Assembly: GCA_003576845.1 (NCBI GenBank)
Contig: QEVJ01000061.1
Location: 1 to 32,882 of the forward strand
Direction: 5' to 3'
Source: Planctomycetota bacterium
GTDB taxonomy: Bacteria > Planctomycetota > Planctomycetia > Pirellulales > PLA5
DNA: 32,882 nucleotides
Each line of letters starts with the position of its first letter. Position 1 is the stretch's first letter. The notes beneath the pieces were generated by a model. That model searched no databases and was not told where the DNA came from. It worked only from the letters and a program-made list of their open reading frames with translations. Below, piece after piece: positions 1-7,508 of the stretch. The position numbers were made by a program, and so were the translations under genes.

Positions 1-40
1 TAGTCGTCCGTCTCTGCGAATTTGATAGGCGATAGCACTC

Positions 41-66
41 GTAGGACGGATTGCAATCCGTCCCAC
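41..66. repeat. Short palindromic intergenic repeat, copy 1
   Basis: Positions 44-63 form a perfect 20-bp palindrome (GGACGGATTGCAATCCGTCC), extended outward by two more pairs and one mismatch. It shares its left arm, GTAGGACGGA, with the hairpin at 151-178, so the two look like members of one repeat family. The rest of positions 1-243 shows no credible gene. There is no T-tract, so it is not an obvious intrinsic terminator. Confidence 0.7.
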
Positions 67-150
67 AGTGCCGCTAGCACTTGTCGGTCTCATCTAGACC
101 GAGCACTAGGTTAGCCGCGGATGCCCATCAAGCGGCATCGCAACGTCGGC

Positions 151-178
151 GTAGGACGGACGTAAACGTCCGTCCTAC
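151..178. repeat. Short palindromic intergenic repeat, copy 2
   Basis: A perfect 12-bp stem: GTAGGACGGACG at 151-162 and CGTCCGTCCTAC at 167-178 around a TAAA loop. The first ten bases equal the left arm of the palindrome at 41-66, while the centre differs, as in REP-like families with conserved ends. It lies 65 bp upstream of the dockerin/PEP-CTERM gene. Confidence 0.7.
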
Positions 179-243
179 GTGGGCGGCAAACTCCGGTCGG
201 TATCGAGTTCAGACAACGACCGGCGAGGAAGAGGAGAGAAGCC

Positions 244-1062
244 ATGATCCGTTCGCCACCGATTGCGACGTGCATTGTCTTGGCGTGTCTGACGAGCGCG
301 GAGGTCCGTGCATCGACCGCCGTGTTCTTCGATCCATCGCAAATTGCCACGCCCGTGGCTTCCGGAGTGACCTGGGACACGATCGGCGTTCGCATCCCGT
401 GGCCAACGGGCGTCGAAGCACAGGCCGTCACGACACCGCCGCCCGGAGTGACCGACTACAAAGCACGGATCACGCTTTCACGCGTCGACGGCGCAGTGTT
501 CGATCTGATCGCGTTTACCGCCAAGCTGCTGGCCAACACGGGCGGGGCAGGGGCGTCGATCGAAATCATGCCCCTCGTGGGCGGAGAGGACGCATTCGAC
601 GAGCCGGTTTTCTTCAATGCGACCGGATACTACGGCAGCACGTTCTCGTACGACGAATCGCCGAACTATCTCGGCACAACGGCCGCGCTCAAGGGATTCG
701 ACACGTACAAGATCGGTCTGTACGTCGACTTCGCACTCACGGCGCTCACGCTCGAAGGGCCTGCCGCATCCGGTATGCCGGGCGACATCGACTTGAGCGG
801 CACGGTCGATCGGCGCGATGCGGCGCTCCTTTCGCAGAACTTCGGGCTCGAAGCGGGGGCGGATTGGTTCGCGGGCGACTTCGACGGGGACGGGGCGACG
901 ACGCTCTTGGATTTGGCGATTCTGCAGGCACATCTCGATCCGATCGCGGCGCCCGTTGCCGGAGACCGAATCGCCGCCGTGCCCGAACCGTCGGCAGCGC
1001 TGCTTGTGGCGTCTGGCTTTGGCGTCGCGCTTCTTCGGCAACTGCCGCGGCGACGCCGGTAG
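244..1062 (+). CDS. Secreted protein with dockerin-like domain and PEP-CTERM anchor
   Basis: A 272-aa exported protein of unknown function. The N-terminus is a signal peptide (hydrophobic stretch ending near residue 24). Residues about 180-238 resemble a type I dockerin: two calcium-loop-like segments (DIDLSGTVDRRD and DFDGDGATTLLD), each followed by a helix. The C-terminus is a PEP-CTERM sorting signal: VPEPS, a hydrophobic segment, then an arginine-rich tail (RRRR). In PEP-CTERM systems the tail is processed by an exosortase for surface display; no exosortase is visible here. The central part (about 30-175) looks beta-rich and was not recognised. The ATG at 244 is supported by GAGGAG at 231-236. 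The signals are clear; the role is unknown. Confidence 0.85.
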   Translation: MIRSPPIATCIVLACLTSAEVRASTAVFFDPSQIATPVASGVTWDTIGVRIPWPTGVEAQAVTTPPPGVTDYKARITLSRVDGAVFDLIAFTAKLLANTGGAGASIEIMPLVGGEDAFDEPVFFNATGYYGSTFSYDESPNYLGTTAALKGFDTYKIGLYVDFALTALTLEGPAASGMPGDIDLSGTVDRRDAALLSQNFGLEAGADWFAGDFDGDGATTLLDLAILQAHLDPIAAPVAGDRIAAVPEPSAALLVASGFGVALLRQLPRRRR

Positions 1063-1186
1063 TCTCTTTTCGTCCCACGACCGCCGACCGGTGGCGACGG
1101 TGCGGCGGCGGCGTTAGATTGCATGGTCGAACCGTGCCGGTCGTTCGGCGACCGCGGTGTGTCATGCAATTCTGGCGAGGGCGACC

Positions 1187-1957
1187 ATGATCTCGAAGTT
1201 GTTCGATCTAACGGGCCGCGCGGCGCTCGTAACCGGCGGGAGCAAGGGCTTGGGCAAGGCAATGGCGCTTGGTTTGGCGGAGGCGGGGGCGGACGTTGTG
1301 CTTGCCAGCCGGCACGAGGGCGAGCTTCGAGCCGCCGCAGACGAGATTCGATCCGCGACCGGGCGACGCGCGGAGTTTCTGGCAACCGATATGACGAGCA
1401 AAGCCGACATCGAGCGGCTCGCCGCCTTCGCGACCGATTGGCTGGGCAAGGTCGACATCTTGATCAATAACGCCGGCAGCAACGAGCCGCAAAACCTCGA
1501 TGCGACGACCGACGAAGCTTGGGACCGGATCGTCGAGCTGAACCTGTCGTCGTGTATGCGGTTGTCTCGGGCCGTGGTCGGAGGGATGAAAGAGCGGCGC
1601 TGGGGGCGTCTCTTGTTTACGTCGTCCATCATGGGCTTTGCGTCGAACCCGGCGCGAGGCGCGTATTCGGCGACCAAGGCGGCGCTGGTCGGGATGGTCC
1701 GAGCGTGGGCCTTGGAGCTTGGCCCGTACAACATCACGGTCAACTGCATTGCCCCGGGACCTTTCCTCACCGACCTGCCCATGAGCCTCTTAAGCCCGGA
1801 GCAAAAGGAGAACTTTGCAAAACGGGCGGCGCTGTTGCGATGGGGCCAACCGGAAGAATTGGCGGGGCCGGCGCTAATGTTTTGCAGCGACGCCGGGAGC
1901 TATATCACCGGAGCGACGCTGATTGTGGACGGCGGGACACTGTGCCGGACGTTCTAA
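1187..1957 (+). CDS. SDR-family NAD(P)-dependent oxidoreductase
   Basis: A 256-aa classical short-chain dehydrogenase/reductase, cytoplasmic, expected to interconvert an alcohol and a ketone with NAD(P)(H). Visible family marks: the cofactor glycine motif TGGSKGLG near residue 17, the NNAG motif, a serine in the FTSS segment, the YSATK active-site motif, and the C-terminal ITGATLIVDGG segment typical of FabG/gluconate 5-dehydrogenase-like members. Length is normal. The ATG at 1187 is preferred over the upstream GTG at 1157, because GAGGG lies just upstream and the family N-terminus begins there. The substrate cannot be deduced; 3-oxoacyl-ACP reductase or a sugar dehydrogenase are both possible. 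It stands alone between a secreted protein and rpsU. Confidence 0.9.
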   Translation: MISKLFDLTGRAALVTGGSKGLGKAMALGLAEAGADVVLASRHEGELRAAADEIRSATGRRAEFLATDMTSKADIERLAAFATDWLGKVDILINNAGSNEPQNLDATTDEAWDRIVELNLSSCMRLSRAVVGGMKERRWGRLLFTSSIMGFASNPARGAYSATKAALVGMVRAWALELGPYNITVNCIAPGPFLTDLPMSLLSPEQKENFAKRAALLRWGQPEELAGPALMFCSDAGSYITGATLIVDGGTLCRTF

Positions 1958-1970
1958 CGGGGCTGGCGGT

Positions 1971-2004
1971 CAGGGGATGGGGGTTAGGGGCTGGGGGCTG
2001 GGGA
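1971..2004 (+). repeat. G-tract low-complexity repeat, possible G-quadruplex
   Basis: Directly after the SDR stop lies a run of G-tracts of four or five (words GGGGATG, GGGGTTA, GGGGCT) that could form a G-quadruplex on the plus strand. A C-rich run of similar make-up, its opposite-strand counterpart, precedes the dipeptidase at about 21304-21326. The rest of the 1958-2263 gap holds a small TGACG/CGTCA hairpin at 2144-2157 and the rpsU promoter candidate, with no credible gene. Confidence 0.6.
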
Positions 2005-2205
2005 GAATTCGGGGTTCGAGCCGGGCGAGCGGTCGATACCGTGCCGTCGATTTGTCCGATATACATGAATTGGCCGACGAGTGTGGCTAGACGCGCGTCG
2101 GGGGCGGTCGGTAGACTTATGGGTTCCAGGAGGGTGGCGCTCTTGACGCTTCCGTCAGGCAGGCGCGGATCGAGTTGTTTGGCTACGGCAAGCGAATTGG
2201 CCGCT

Positions 2206-2234
2206 TTGCCTGACCTACTTTGTGGGCATAAAAC
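2206..2234 (+). promoter_or_regulatory. Candidate sigma70-type promoter of rpsU
   Basis: TTGCCT at 2206-2211, a 17-bp spacer and TAAAAC at 2229-2234, each 4/6 to consensus. Predicted start is near 2241, giving a leader of roughly 23 nt that contains the Shine-Dalgarno sequence. Moderate match only. Confidence 0.35.
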
Positions 2235-2263
2235 ACTGGTTTTCGAGCAAATTTGGAGGGATC

Positions 2264-2455
2264 GTGGTTAAGTTGACGCTGCGTGACCGCGAGTCGGTCC
2301 AGGAAGCAGTTCGCCGGTTTCGCAAGCTCGTCGAGCGGAGCGGCGTAAAGAAGGAAATGCGCCGCCGCGAATACTACGAAAAGCCGAGCGAGATCAAGCG
2401 GCGAGCACGCCTGCGGGCCGAACGGCGATCGCGGCGGACGCGCTTGCCGATCTAG
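2264..2455 (+). CDS. rpsU: 30S ribosomal protein S21
   Basis: A 63-aa basic protein of the small ribosomal subunit, matching S21 throughout: [18 protein letters not shown], then [18 protein letters not shown] and a lysine/arginine-rich tail. S21 sits near the anti-Shine-Dalgarno region of 16S rRNA and assists initiation. The frame is open upstream to 2222, but the family N-terminus and a strong GGAGGG at 2255-2260 place the start at the GTG at 2264. Length is normal. It is monocistronic, with no terminator showing a T-tract; a palindromic repeat follows 44 bp downstream. Confidence 0.95.
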   Translation: MVKLTLRDRESVQEAVRRFRKLVERSGVKKEMRRREYYEKPSEIKRRARLRAERRSRRTRLPI

Positions 2456-2498
2456 GGCCGCCAAAGCCCTTCTATTTCGCCCCGGGCAATCTTATGTA

Positions 2499-2521
2499 GC
2501 CCCCGGTGAATACACCGGGGG
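2499..2521 (+). repeat. Palindromic repeat (CCCCCGGTG type), copy 1
   Basis: Perfect 9-bp arms, CCCCCGGTG at 2500-2508 and CACCGGGGG at 2513-2521, around the loop AATA. The same element occurs inverted at 2652-2676 and again at 29938-29962, each preceded by TAG on its own strand. No T-tract follows. The 2456-2697 gap between the convergent rpsU and PEP-CTERM genes holds these two elements and otherwise no credible gene. Confidence 0.8.
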
Positions 2522-2651
2522 AAATGGGTGCGAACTTCGCGACCGTGCGCCGATCCCGCGCATGACGTTGACCCGTTCGGCGCCGCGTTGCTCAACGTTA
2601 CCCCCGCAGAGGACTCGCGGCGCGACGGCTTTCGCGTGTGCCGATCCAATC

Positions 2652-2676
2652 GCCCCCGGTGTGTTCACCGGGGGCT
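2652..2676 (-). repeat. Palindromic repeat (CCCCCGGTG type), copy 2, inverted
   Basis: A 10-bp stem (GCCCCCGGTG at 2652-2661, CACCGGGGGC at 2666-2675) around TGTT. Read on the minus strand the loop is AACA and the element is preceded by TAG, so it is copy 1 in opposite orientation 130 bp away. The pair faces inward between two convergent genes, like a bipartite REP/BIME unit. Confidence 0.8.
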
Positions 2677-2697
2677 AAGTAGGTTGTCGGGGTTCAA

Positions 2698-4008
2698 TCA
2701 CGCAGCAACGCCTAGCGACGTTCGCCGCCGATGGCGAACGACGACGAACGCGCAGCCGAGTCCCGCGGAAACGAGCCACAGCGCACAGGGTTCCGGCACC
2801 GGCATGGCCATCGGTCCACGCATGGCTCCGATTTCTTGGAAGAAGAACCCCTGCTGAGACTGGAATTGATGTGCTTGCGGAATCATGCCTTGATACAGCG
2901 GATTGCCCATCCCCGCGCCGGGCGTCATATCCACGATCATCAAGGTATCGAGCTCGTGGTCGTAATCGAACTTCACGTCCGTGATCGTCGGATAAGTCGG
3001 CGGCGCGACGATGTCGTATAGCGGGTAACTCCCACTAAACGAAGCCGTCGTCAGCGTCGACCACTTCGACCAGACATCGACCCGGTAGTTGCCGGCTTCC
3101 GCGTAAAAGTGGAAGTCGTTGGGCGTTTCGGGTAGCGTCTTGTGATCCTTGTTGATTTGCGTCGGCGGCGCCGGAGGCTGCGTGATGCCGCCCGGGAACG
3201 TCCGGCCGATCTCGACTCCATTGCGCGTCCAGATACCCGGTCCCCAGGTAACGGGGCGGGGCGAATTGTTGATGACCGTATCCCACACCGTTGCCGGCTT
3301 CGACTTCGTAAAGCCGCCGATGATGTCCGCGTACTGGGCGTTGGTGGGTATGGTCCCGTCGGGCTTGGCCGCCAGTCCGTTCGCCGCGGGCGGGCCGTCG
3401 GCCGGATTGACGAAGTTCCACGAAAAACCGGGATGCCAAGAGTGCCAGGAACCGTCGGCGTTCAAACTGACGAGCCACGTCATGAACATGACGTTCGTGC
3501 CGTCGGGTCCACCCGGAAAGTCGCTGTACGCGAGATTTGCGCCGCTGGTGGAGGCTTCGACCTCCGTCTGACCGCCGGGAGGTATCGTCGTGGGCGGCGA
3601 CGTCTTACCGGCAGGCAGCGGATTTGGCGGGCGAACTTCGTCCAGATACCACGGAAGCGTATCGGCCCACAACGTCGATTGGCCGCCTGAGAGCGGGTCG
3701 ACTTGCGGACCCCCGCCGGGGATCAGCGGATGGGTGCCAGATGCGGTTTGATACCAATTGAAGTGGTGTTCGCCGCAGGCGGCTGCTGCGGCCGCTTGCG
3801 ACGGGGGTGTGCCGACGGTGCTGATGAAGTTACCGGATACGCCGGCGCCGGAGATGTTGACGTCGATCTTACCGACTTGGTTCCCGTTGCATTTTACGGG
3901 GATTTCCAACGCCGCGGCCTGAGATATCACGAGCGATGCCAGCGCGGCGAGCGCCGCCGCGGCACGCCAGCCGAGCCTGGCCGAAATCGCCATTTTTAGT
4001 GCGTTCAT
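2698..4008 (-). CDS. PEP-CTERM surface protein, function unknown
   Basis: A 436-aa secreted protein. It has a signal peptide (charged start, then an alanine-rich hydrophobic core ending near residue 33) and a C-terminal PEP-CTERM signal: PVPEP near residue 405, a hydrophobic segment, then RHRRR. The body is rich in Pro, Gly, Thr and Trp with few Lys and reads as an extracellular beta-structured protein; no enzyme motif was recognised. The ATG at 4008 has a strong AAGGAG (plus-strand complement at 4017-4022), eight bases away. It is transcribed divergently from the ECF sigma factor and is the second PEP-CTERM protein in the window, with no sequence likeness to the first beyond the sorting tail. 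Anchoring would need an exosortase encoded elsewhere. Confidence 0.85.
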   Translation of the reverse strand: MNALKMAISARLGWRAAAALAALASLVISQAAALEIPVKCNGNQVGKIDVNISGAGVSGNFISTVGTPPSQAAAAAACGEHHFNWYQTASGTHPLIPGGGPQVDPLSGGQSTLWADTLPWYLDEVRPPNPLPAGKTSPPTTIPPGGQTEVEASTSGANLAYSDFPGGPDGTNVMFMTWLVSLNADGSWHSWHPGFSWNFVNPADGPPAANGLAAKPDGTIPTNAQYADIIGGFTKSKPATVWDTVINNSPRPVTWGPGIWTRNGVEIGRTFPGGITQPPAPPTQINKDHKTLPETPNDFHFYAEAGNYRVDVWSKWSTLTTASFSGSYPLYDIVAPPTYPTITDVKFDYDHELDTLMIVDMTPGAGMGNPLYQGMIPQAHQFQSQQGFFFQEIGAMRGPMAMPVPEPCALWLVSAGLGCAFVVVRHRRRTSLGVAA

Positions 4009-4438
4009 TAGTCGTTCTCCTTGTGGGAAGCAGAGTGATGGAAACGTCGGAACGCTTCTGGTGTTCCCGTGGCCCGACGGTCGCGACCTTCAACTCGCCT
4101 GCCCCAAAAAAGACGTGCGAACCGGTCTGCGTGACGCGGTCGAGCGCGAAATCACGAGGACAACGAAGCGCCCAATCTGCACGTTTAATCCCCGCCGCCC
4201 CCTCCGTCCAGCGGACACTGAAAATTTTGCGGTTTTTTCTTCACGTCAAGTTGAAAACTTCGGCCTGCCCGGTCGCTCGCTGGCACGACGCCACGCGGGG
4301 CATCAAAGCGTGCCGTGGTTTAAACCATTGAGACGGCTTTGGGCACTTATGGTTTGACGGCTCGTGGCGGGTTACAATGCGAGTTCGCGTGAGGCGAGTC
4401 CGCGTTTCGCTCCCTACAGGCCGCCGGGAAACCTTCGC
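4009..4438. other. Divergent intergenic region between PEP-CTERM and sigma factor genes
   Basis: About 430 bp without a credible gene. It contains an AT-rich patch around 4218-4260 (with the small hairpin AAGTT-GAA-AACTT), a perfect 12-bp palindrome TGGTTTAAACCA at 4316-4327, and a TACAAT hexamer at 4373-4378 suitable as a -10 box for the sigma operon. On the minus strand, TTGACG within the AT-rich patch could be a -35 for the PEP-CTERM gene, but the matching -10 is poor. The palindrome is a possible operator. Confidence 0.4.
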
Positions 4439-5026
4439 GTGTCCGACGTTCCTCCCCAGTCGATCGACGTCGACGAGGTAACGCGCACGTACTTTGCGCG
4501 GATCCATCGTGCTGCGCTCGTCTTGACCGGAAGCCCTTGGGAAGCGGACGACCTGGCTCAAGAGACGTTTATGGTGCTCACCCGCTCGGCCGGCCGGTTT
4601 GAAGGGCGGAGCAACATTTACACCTGGCTGTACGGGATTCTGCTGAACTTGGACCGGCGGGAGCGGCGGCGCAACGGGCTTCGCAATCGCAAGCTACGGA
4701 CCGCCTGGGACGCCGCGCCCAAGGGCGAGCGAAGCGTGCCGGCCGCGGAAACGCCGATCGAAGTCGCCGAATGGAAGAAGAGCCTCTGGGCGATCGTCGC
4801 CGAACTGCCCGATGGACAGCGACAGACGCTAACGCTGCGATACAGCGAGCACCTAAGCTACGAGGAAATCGCCGCTGTGATGAATTGCCCCGTCGGCACC
4901 GTGAAGTCGCGCGTGTTTCACGGCGTCGCGTCGCTGAGAGAGAAGTTGGCGCAGGACCATCAAGACCGCGGGCTGGTGGCGCACGCTCCGGCCCATGCCA
5001 GTGAGGACGCGATCCGTGCCGTTTAA
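4439..5026 (+). CDS. ECF-type RNA polymerase sigma factor
   Basis: A 195-aa extracytoplasmic-function sigma70-family protein. Region 2 covers about residues 17-80 (RIHRAALVLTGSPWEADDLAQETF style core-binding and -10 segment, with IYTWLYGILLN). Region 4 covers about 110-170 (LSYEEIAAVMNCPVGTVKSRV, the -35-reading helix-turn-helix). There is no region 1 or 3, as usual for ECFs. The frame is open back to a GTG at 4364, but a TACAAT -10-like box at 4373-4378 and family length favour the GTG at 4439, which has only a weak GGGA upstream. It overlaps the next gene by 32 nt and heads a three-gene operon with a one-TM protein and an HtrA-like protein, suggesting control by a membrane or envelope signal. 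Confidence 0.88.
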   Translation: MSDVPPQSIDVDEVTRTYFARIHRAALVLTGSPWEADDLAQETFMVLTRSAGRFEGRSNIYTWLYGILLNLDRRERRRNGLRNRKLRTAWDAAPKGERSVPAAETPIEVAEWKKSLWAIVAELPDGQRQTLTLRYSEHLSYEEIAAVMNCPVGTVKSRVFHGVASLREKLAQDHQDRGLVAHAPAHASEDAIRAV

Positions 5027-5738
5027 GCCGCGCATCGTACGATTCGACGAAGAACACGCCGCCGTGCCAACGCCGGCGGGCAGCGATCCCGCCGCGCCGC
5101 TCGGCGCGAGCCTCGTCGCGACCGTGGGCGACAATCCAAGCGCCGTCGAAACGCCTCCGAAAGACCCTGTCCACGACACGATTCGCGGCGAAGCGTTCGA
5201 CACGATCGCCAATTGGGACCCCGACGACGCGTTGCTCAACGACCCGATGATGCAGTGCCTGGCCCGGCAACTTGGCGATGACGCGGAGCGCTTGGCCAAG
5301 CGATATCCGGCCGAAGGTTGGATTCCACCCGCGATCGAGCAAGATTCGACGCGGCCGCCGCCCGCCGCATACGCGCGGATATGGCGGCGTGCGATTGCGG
5401 TCGCGCTTGGGGCTTGCCTGTTGATCGCGGTCGGTCCGCCGTCGAGCCGTGATCGCGGCGTCCAAGGCATCCGAGCCGTCGAATCCGCGAATTCCCCCGA
5501 TCGTGAATCGCAAGCCGCGCCGCTGCCGGTCGATCGCGTGACGTATGAAGACGGCGATGCCGCGATCTGGGGCTCGAACCCCATCGACGACTCGCAGTTC
5601 GGCGACGTGCAATTCGGCGTTTTGCAGTTCGGCGACGATCGCGGCGCGGAAGGTGGCGTCCTCTCGCGGCCGGCGCACGAAGCCTTGCGCGACCTGCTGC
5701 CCTCCGATTCGCACGAATACTGCGACGTTTCGATGTAA
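4995..5738 (+). CDS. Single-TM membrane protein, candidate anti-sigma factor
   Basis: A 247-aa protein of no recognised family. It has a cytoplasmic-looking acidic N-terminal region (1-125), one membrane segment at about 128-147 (WRRAIAVALGACLLIAVG), then a region of about 95 residues. The zinc anti-sigma HxxxCxxC motif is absent. Its start overlaps the sigma gene by 32 nt, and its stop overlaps the next start (TAATG), so the three genes look translationally coupled. Position and topology suggest a partner of the sigma factor; this is inference. Around residues 201-214 a short QFGD-like unit occurs three times (nucleotides about 5596-5637). A GTG at 5016 is an alternative start. Confidence 0.65.
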   Translation: MPVRTRSVPFKPRIVRFDEEHAAVPTPAGSDPAAPLGASLVATVGDNPSAVETPPKDPVHDTIRGEAFDTIANWDPDDALLNDPMMQCLARQLGDDAERLAKRYPAEGWIPPAIEQDSTRPPPAAYARIWRRAIAVALGACLLIAVGPPSSRDRGVQGIRAVESANSPDRESQAAPLPVDRVTYEDGDAAIWGSNPIDDSQFGDVQFGVLQFGDDRGAEGGVLSRPAHEALRDLLPSDSHEYCDVSM

Positions 5739-7267
5739 TGGCGGCGGCAGATTTGTCGTCGCAACTGCTTGCCGTGGCGGAGCCGCGTTCCTTCGATCCG
5801 GCGGTGTCGGCCATGCGTGCGTCATTGAACTTGATGCTCTCCATCGCGCTTTCGCTCGCCGCCGGCGCTTCCGCGTTCGCGGTGGAGGAATCGGTCGAGA
5901 ACGCCGCCAAAACCTTGTCCGCGGCGACGGTCACGGTGCGGATGCAAAGTCCTGGCGGCGAACGCGCGGAAAAGAACGACGCCGACGCTGGGTTGTCGGG
6001 CGAAGCCAACGCTCCACGCGCGACCGCATCCGACGACGAGCCGCGCGGCGACGCGACCGGACCATCGCCGGACGAGCGACGCGCGCGTGGACGCCGCTTT
6101 ACGCTCGCGTCGGGCGTGTGCGTCGGCGAAAACCTGATCGTTACGGCGCTGCGTCCGCAGAAGGAAAACGAATTCCGCGTCACGTTGCCCGGGGGACAGC
6201 GGGCCGAGGCCAGGCTCTGCGTATTCGATGCCCATAGCACGCTGGCCTTGCTCGAAACCAAGGCCGAGCGCGGCGCCAAGCCTGCCGTTTCTCCGCTCGC
6301 GATCGCTTCGCAACCCGCCGCGCTCGGTACGCGGCTGGTCGCGGCGTCCGCCTGGGGTTCGGAGTCGCCTACGGTCTCGGTCGGCGTCCTTGGCGGCGTC
6401 GATCGATTCATTCCCTCTTCTCTGTTGCCGCCGCTGCTACAGTGCGACGTGCATACGACGGAAACGTCGCGCGGCGCAGGCGTCGTAAATGCGGCCGGCG
6501 AACTCGTGGGAATCGTCGTGGCCGTCGAAGGCGACGATCGCCGATCGAGTTGGACCTACCTCATTGGCGCGGAGCACGTCGACCGATTGATCGCGGCACG
6601 CAAGCCGGGAGAAGTGGTCGAGTTGCCGCGGCGCGTGGCGCACGCGGGCTTGGACCTGCGCCAAGTTGCGGGCTCGGATACGCTCGTGGTGAAGAACGTC
6701 GTCGCCGGAGGGCCGGCGGAAAAGGCCGGCATCCGCGCCGGAGATGAATTGCGGTCGCTCGACGGGCGAGCCATTCACAGCGCGTTCGCCGCAGCGCGGA
6801 CCGTCGCTAGCCGAAAACCCGGCGATGCGATCGCCTGTGCGGTGCGCCGCGGCGAGGCTGAATTGAACCTGACGCTGACGCTCGAAGCGAGCGCCGACGA
6901 ACCCGCCATCTCCTATAAAGCCAAGGAGTCGCCGGCCCGAGACTCCGACGAGTCGGGCAAGGCCGCGACGCAAGCGGCCACAACGGAAAACGACGGCAAG
7001 CAGACCGACCCGCGCCGACTGCCCGAGTTGTCGAAGGGCCGGTCCGCCGAAAGCAAGCCGGCCACGATTCCCGCAATCGCCCCAGGCCGTAGGACCGATT
7101 CGCTCGACGATCTTCGGGCACGCTTGCGACAGCAGGAGGACCTCGTTCGGCGGCTGGAAGCGGAGTTGGCCGAATTGCGCCGCGAGCGCGACCGGTTTGC
7201 CGGAGCGTCTGCCGAATCGCATGCGCCGGCCGCGCCGCGCGGACAATCGACGCCCGCGCCGCGTTGA
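5738..7267 (+). CDS. HtrA/DegS-like PDZ protein with degenerate protease triad
   Basis: A 509-aa exported protein. A signal peptide core lies at residues about 30-48 and ends ASAFA. A trypsin-like domain follows (about 115-290) and a PDZ domain (about 303-385, with GGPAEKAGIRAGDEL). A basic low-complexity linker and a coiled coil (about 455-490, leucine/arginine heptads) complete it. The protease fold is recognisable, but where HtrA proteins have the catalytic His (TNxHV) this has TALRP (136-140). The Asp of the DxAL motif is replaced (STLALL, 167-172), and the GNSGG serine site reads TSRGA (243-247, Arg at the Ser position). It is therefore probably inactive and may act as a peptide or envelope-stress sensor. 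The ATG at 5813 would place the signal peptide at the N-terminus and is a good alternative start. Confidence 0.8.
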   Translation: MAAADLSSQLLAVAEPRSFDPAVSAMRASLNLMLSIALSLAAGASAFAVEESVENAAKTLSAATVTVRMQSPGGERAEKNDADAGLSGEANAPRATASDDEPRGDATGPSPDERRARGRRFTLASGVCVGENLIVTALRPQKENEFRVTLPGGQRAEARLCVFDAHSTLALLETKAERGAKPAVSPLAIASQPAALGTRLVAASAWGSESPTVSVGVLGGVDRFIPSSLLPPLLQCDVHTTETSRGAGVVNAAGELVGIVVAVEGDDRRSSWTYLIGAEHVDRLIAARKPGEVVELPRRVAHAGLDLRQVAGSDTLVVKNVVAGGPAEKAGIRAGDELRSLDGRAIHSAFAAARTVASRKPGDAIACAVRRGEAELNLTLTLEASADEPAISYKAKESPARDSDESGKAATQAATTENDGKQTDPRRLPELSKGRSAESKPATIPAIAPGRRTDSLDDLRARLRQQEDLVRRLEAELAELRRERDRFAGASAESHAPAAPRGQSTPAPR

Positions 7268-7480
7268 GAAATGGTGCGGATAATCGGGCCACGCTCCGCG
7301 GGAAAAACGCCGGCGCGGCCCGTCTCTTGACGCGGGCGCTGACGCCTTTCTTTAGGGCGAAACTCTGCGAAACCGCCAGACTTCTCCCATCTTTGGCACG
7401 CGCGCTCGCGTGCAATTCGTACAACCATCACAACCGGAACGCGGCCCACCGGACGACGGCCATTTTCCGTGGCCATTGCC

Positions 7481-7508
7481 TAAAGGGCCTAAATTAACGG
7501 GCCGATGA
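7481..7508 (+). promoter_or_regulatory. Candidate sigma28 (FliA-type) promoter upstream of flagellin
   Basis: TAAAGGGC at 7481-7488 and GCCGATGA at 7501-7508; the -10 octamer matches the FliA consensus GCCGATAA at seven of eight positions. The gap is one base longer than the classical spacing. A second, weaker candidate with exact spacing (TAAC at 7648-7651, GCCGCCGA at 7667-7674) lies nearer the gene. Flagellin is the standard sigma28 target. Use of the first site would give a leader of about 320 nt. Confidence 0.4.

Noticed and set aside
2499-2676. CRISPR-like repeat pair
   Set aside because: There are only two copies, in opposite orientation, with strong internal palindromes and a 130-bp interval; no cas genes. 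It fits a REP-type element instead.
2528-2857. Plus-strand ORF running from the palindrome pair into the PEP-CTERM gene
   Set aside because: It consists of the repeats plus antisense of a gene with a clear start, signal peptide and sorting tail.
7394-7409. TGGCAC followed by a possible -12 element (sigma54 promoter) upstream of flagellin
   Set aside because: The -12 GC falls one base off the required spacing and the TTGCA part does not match; it is also about 430 bp from the gene.
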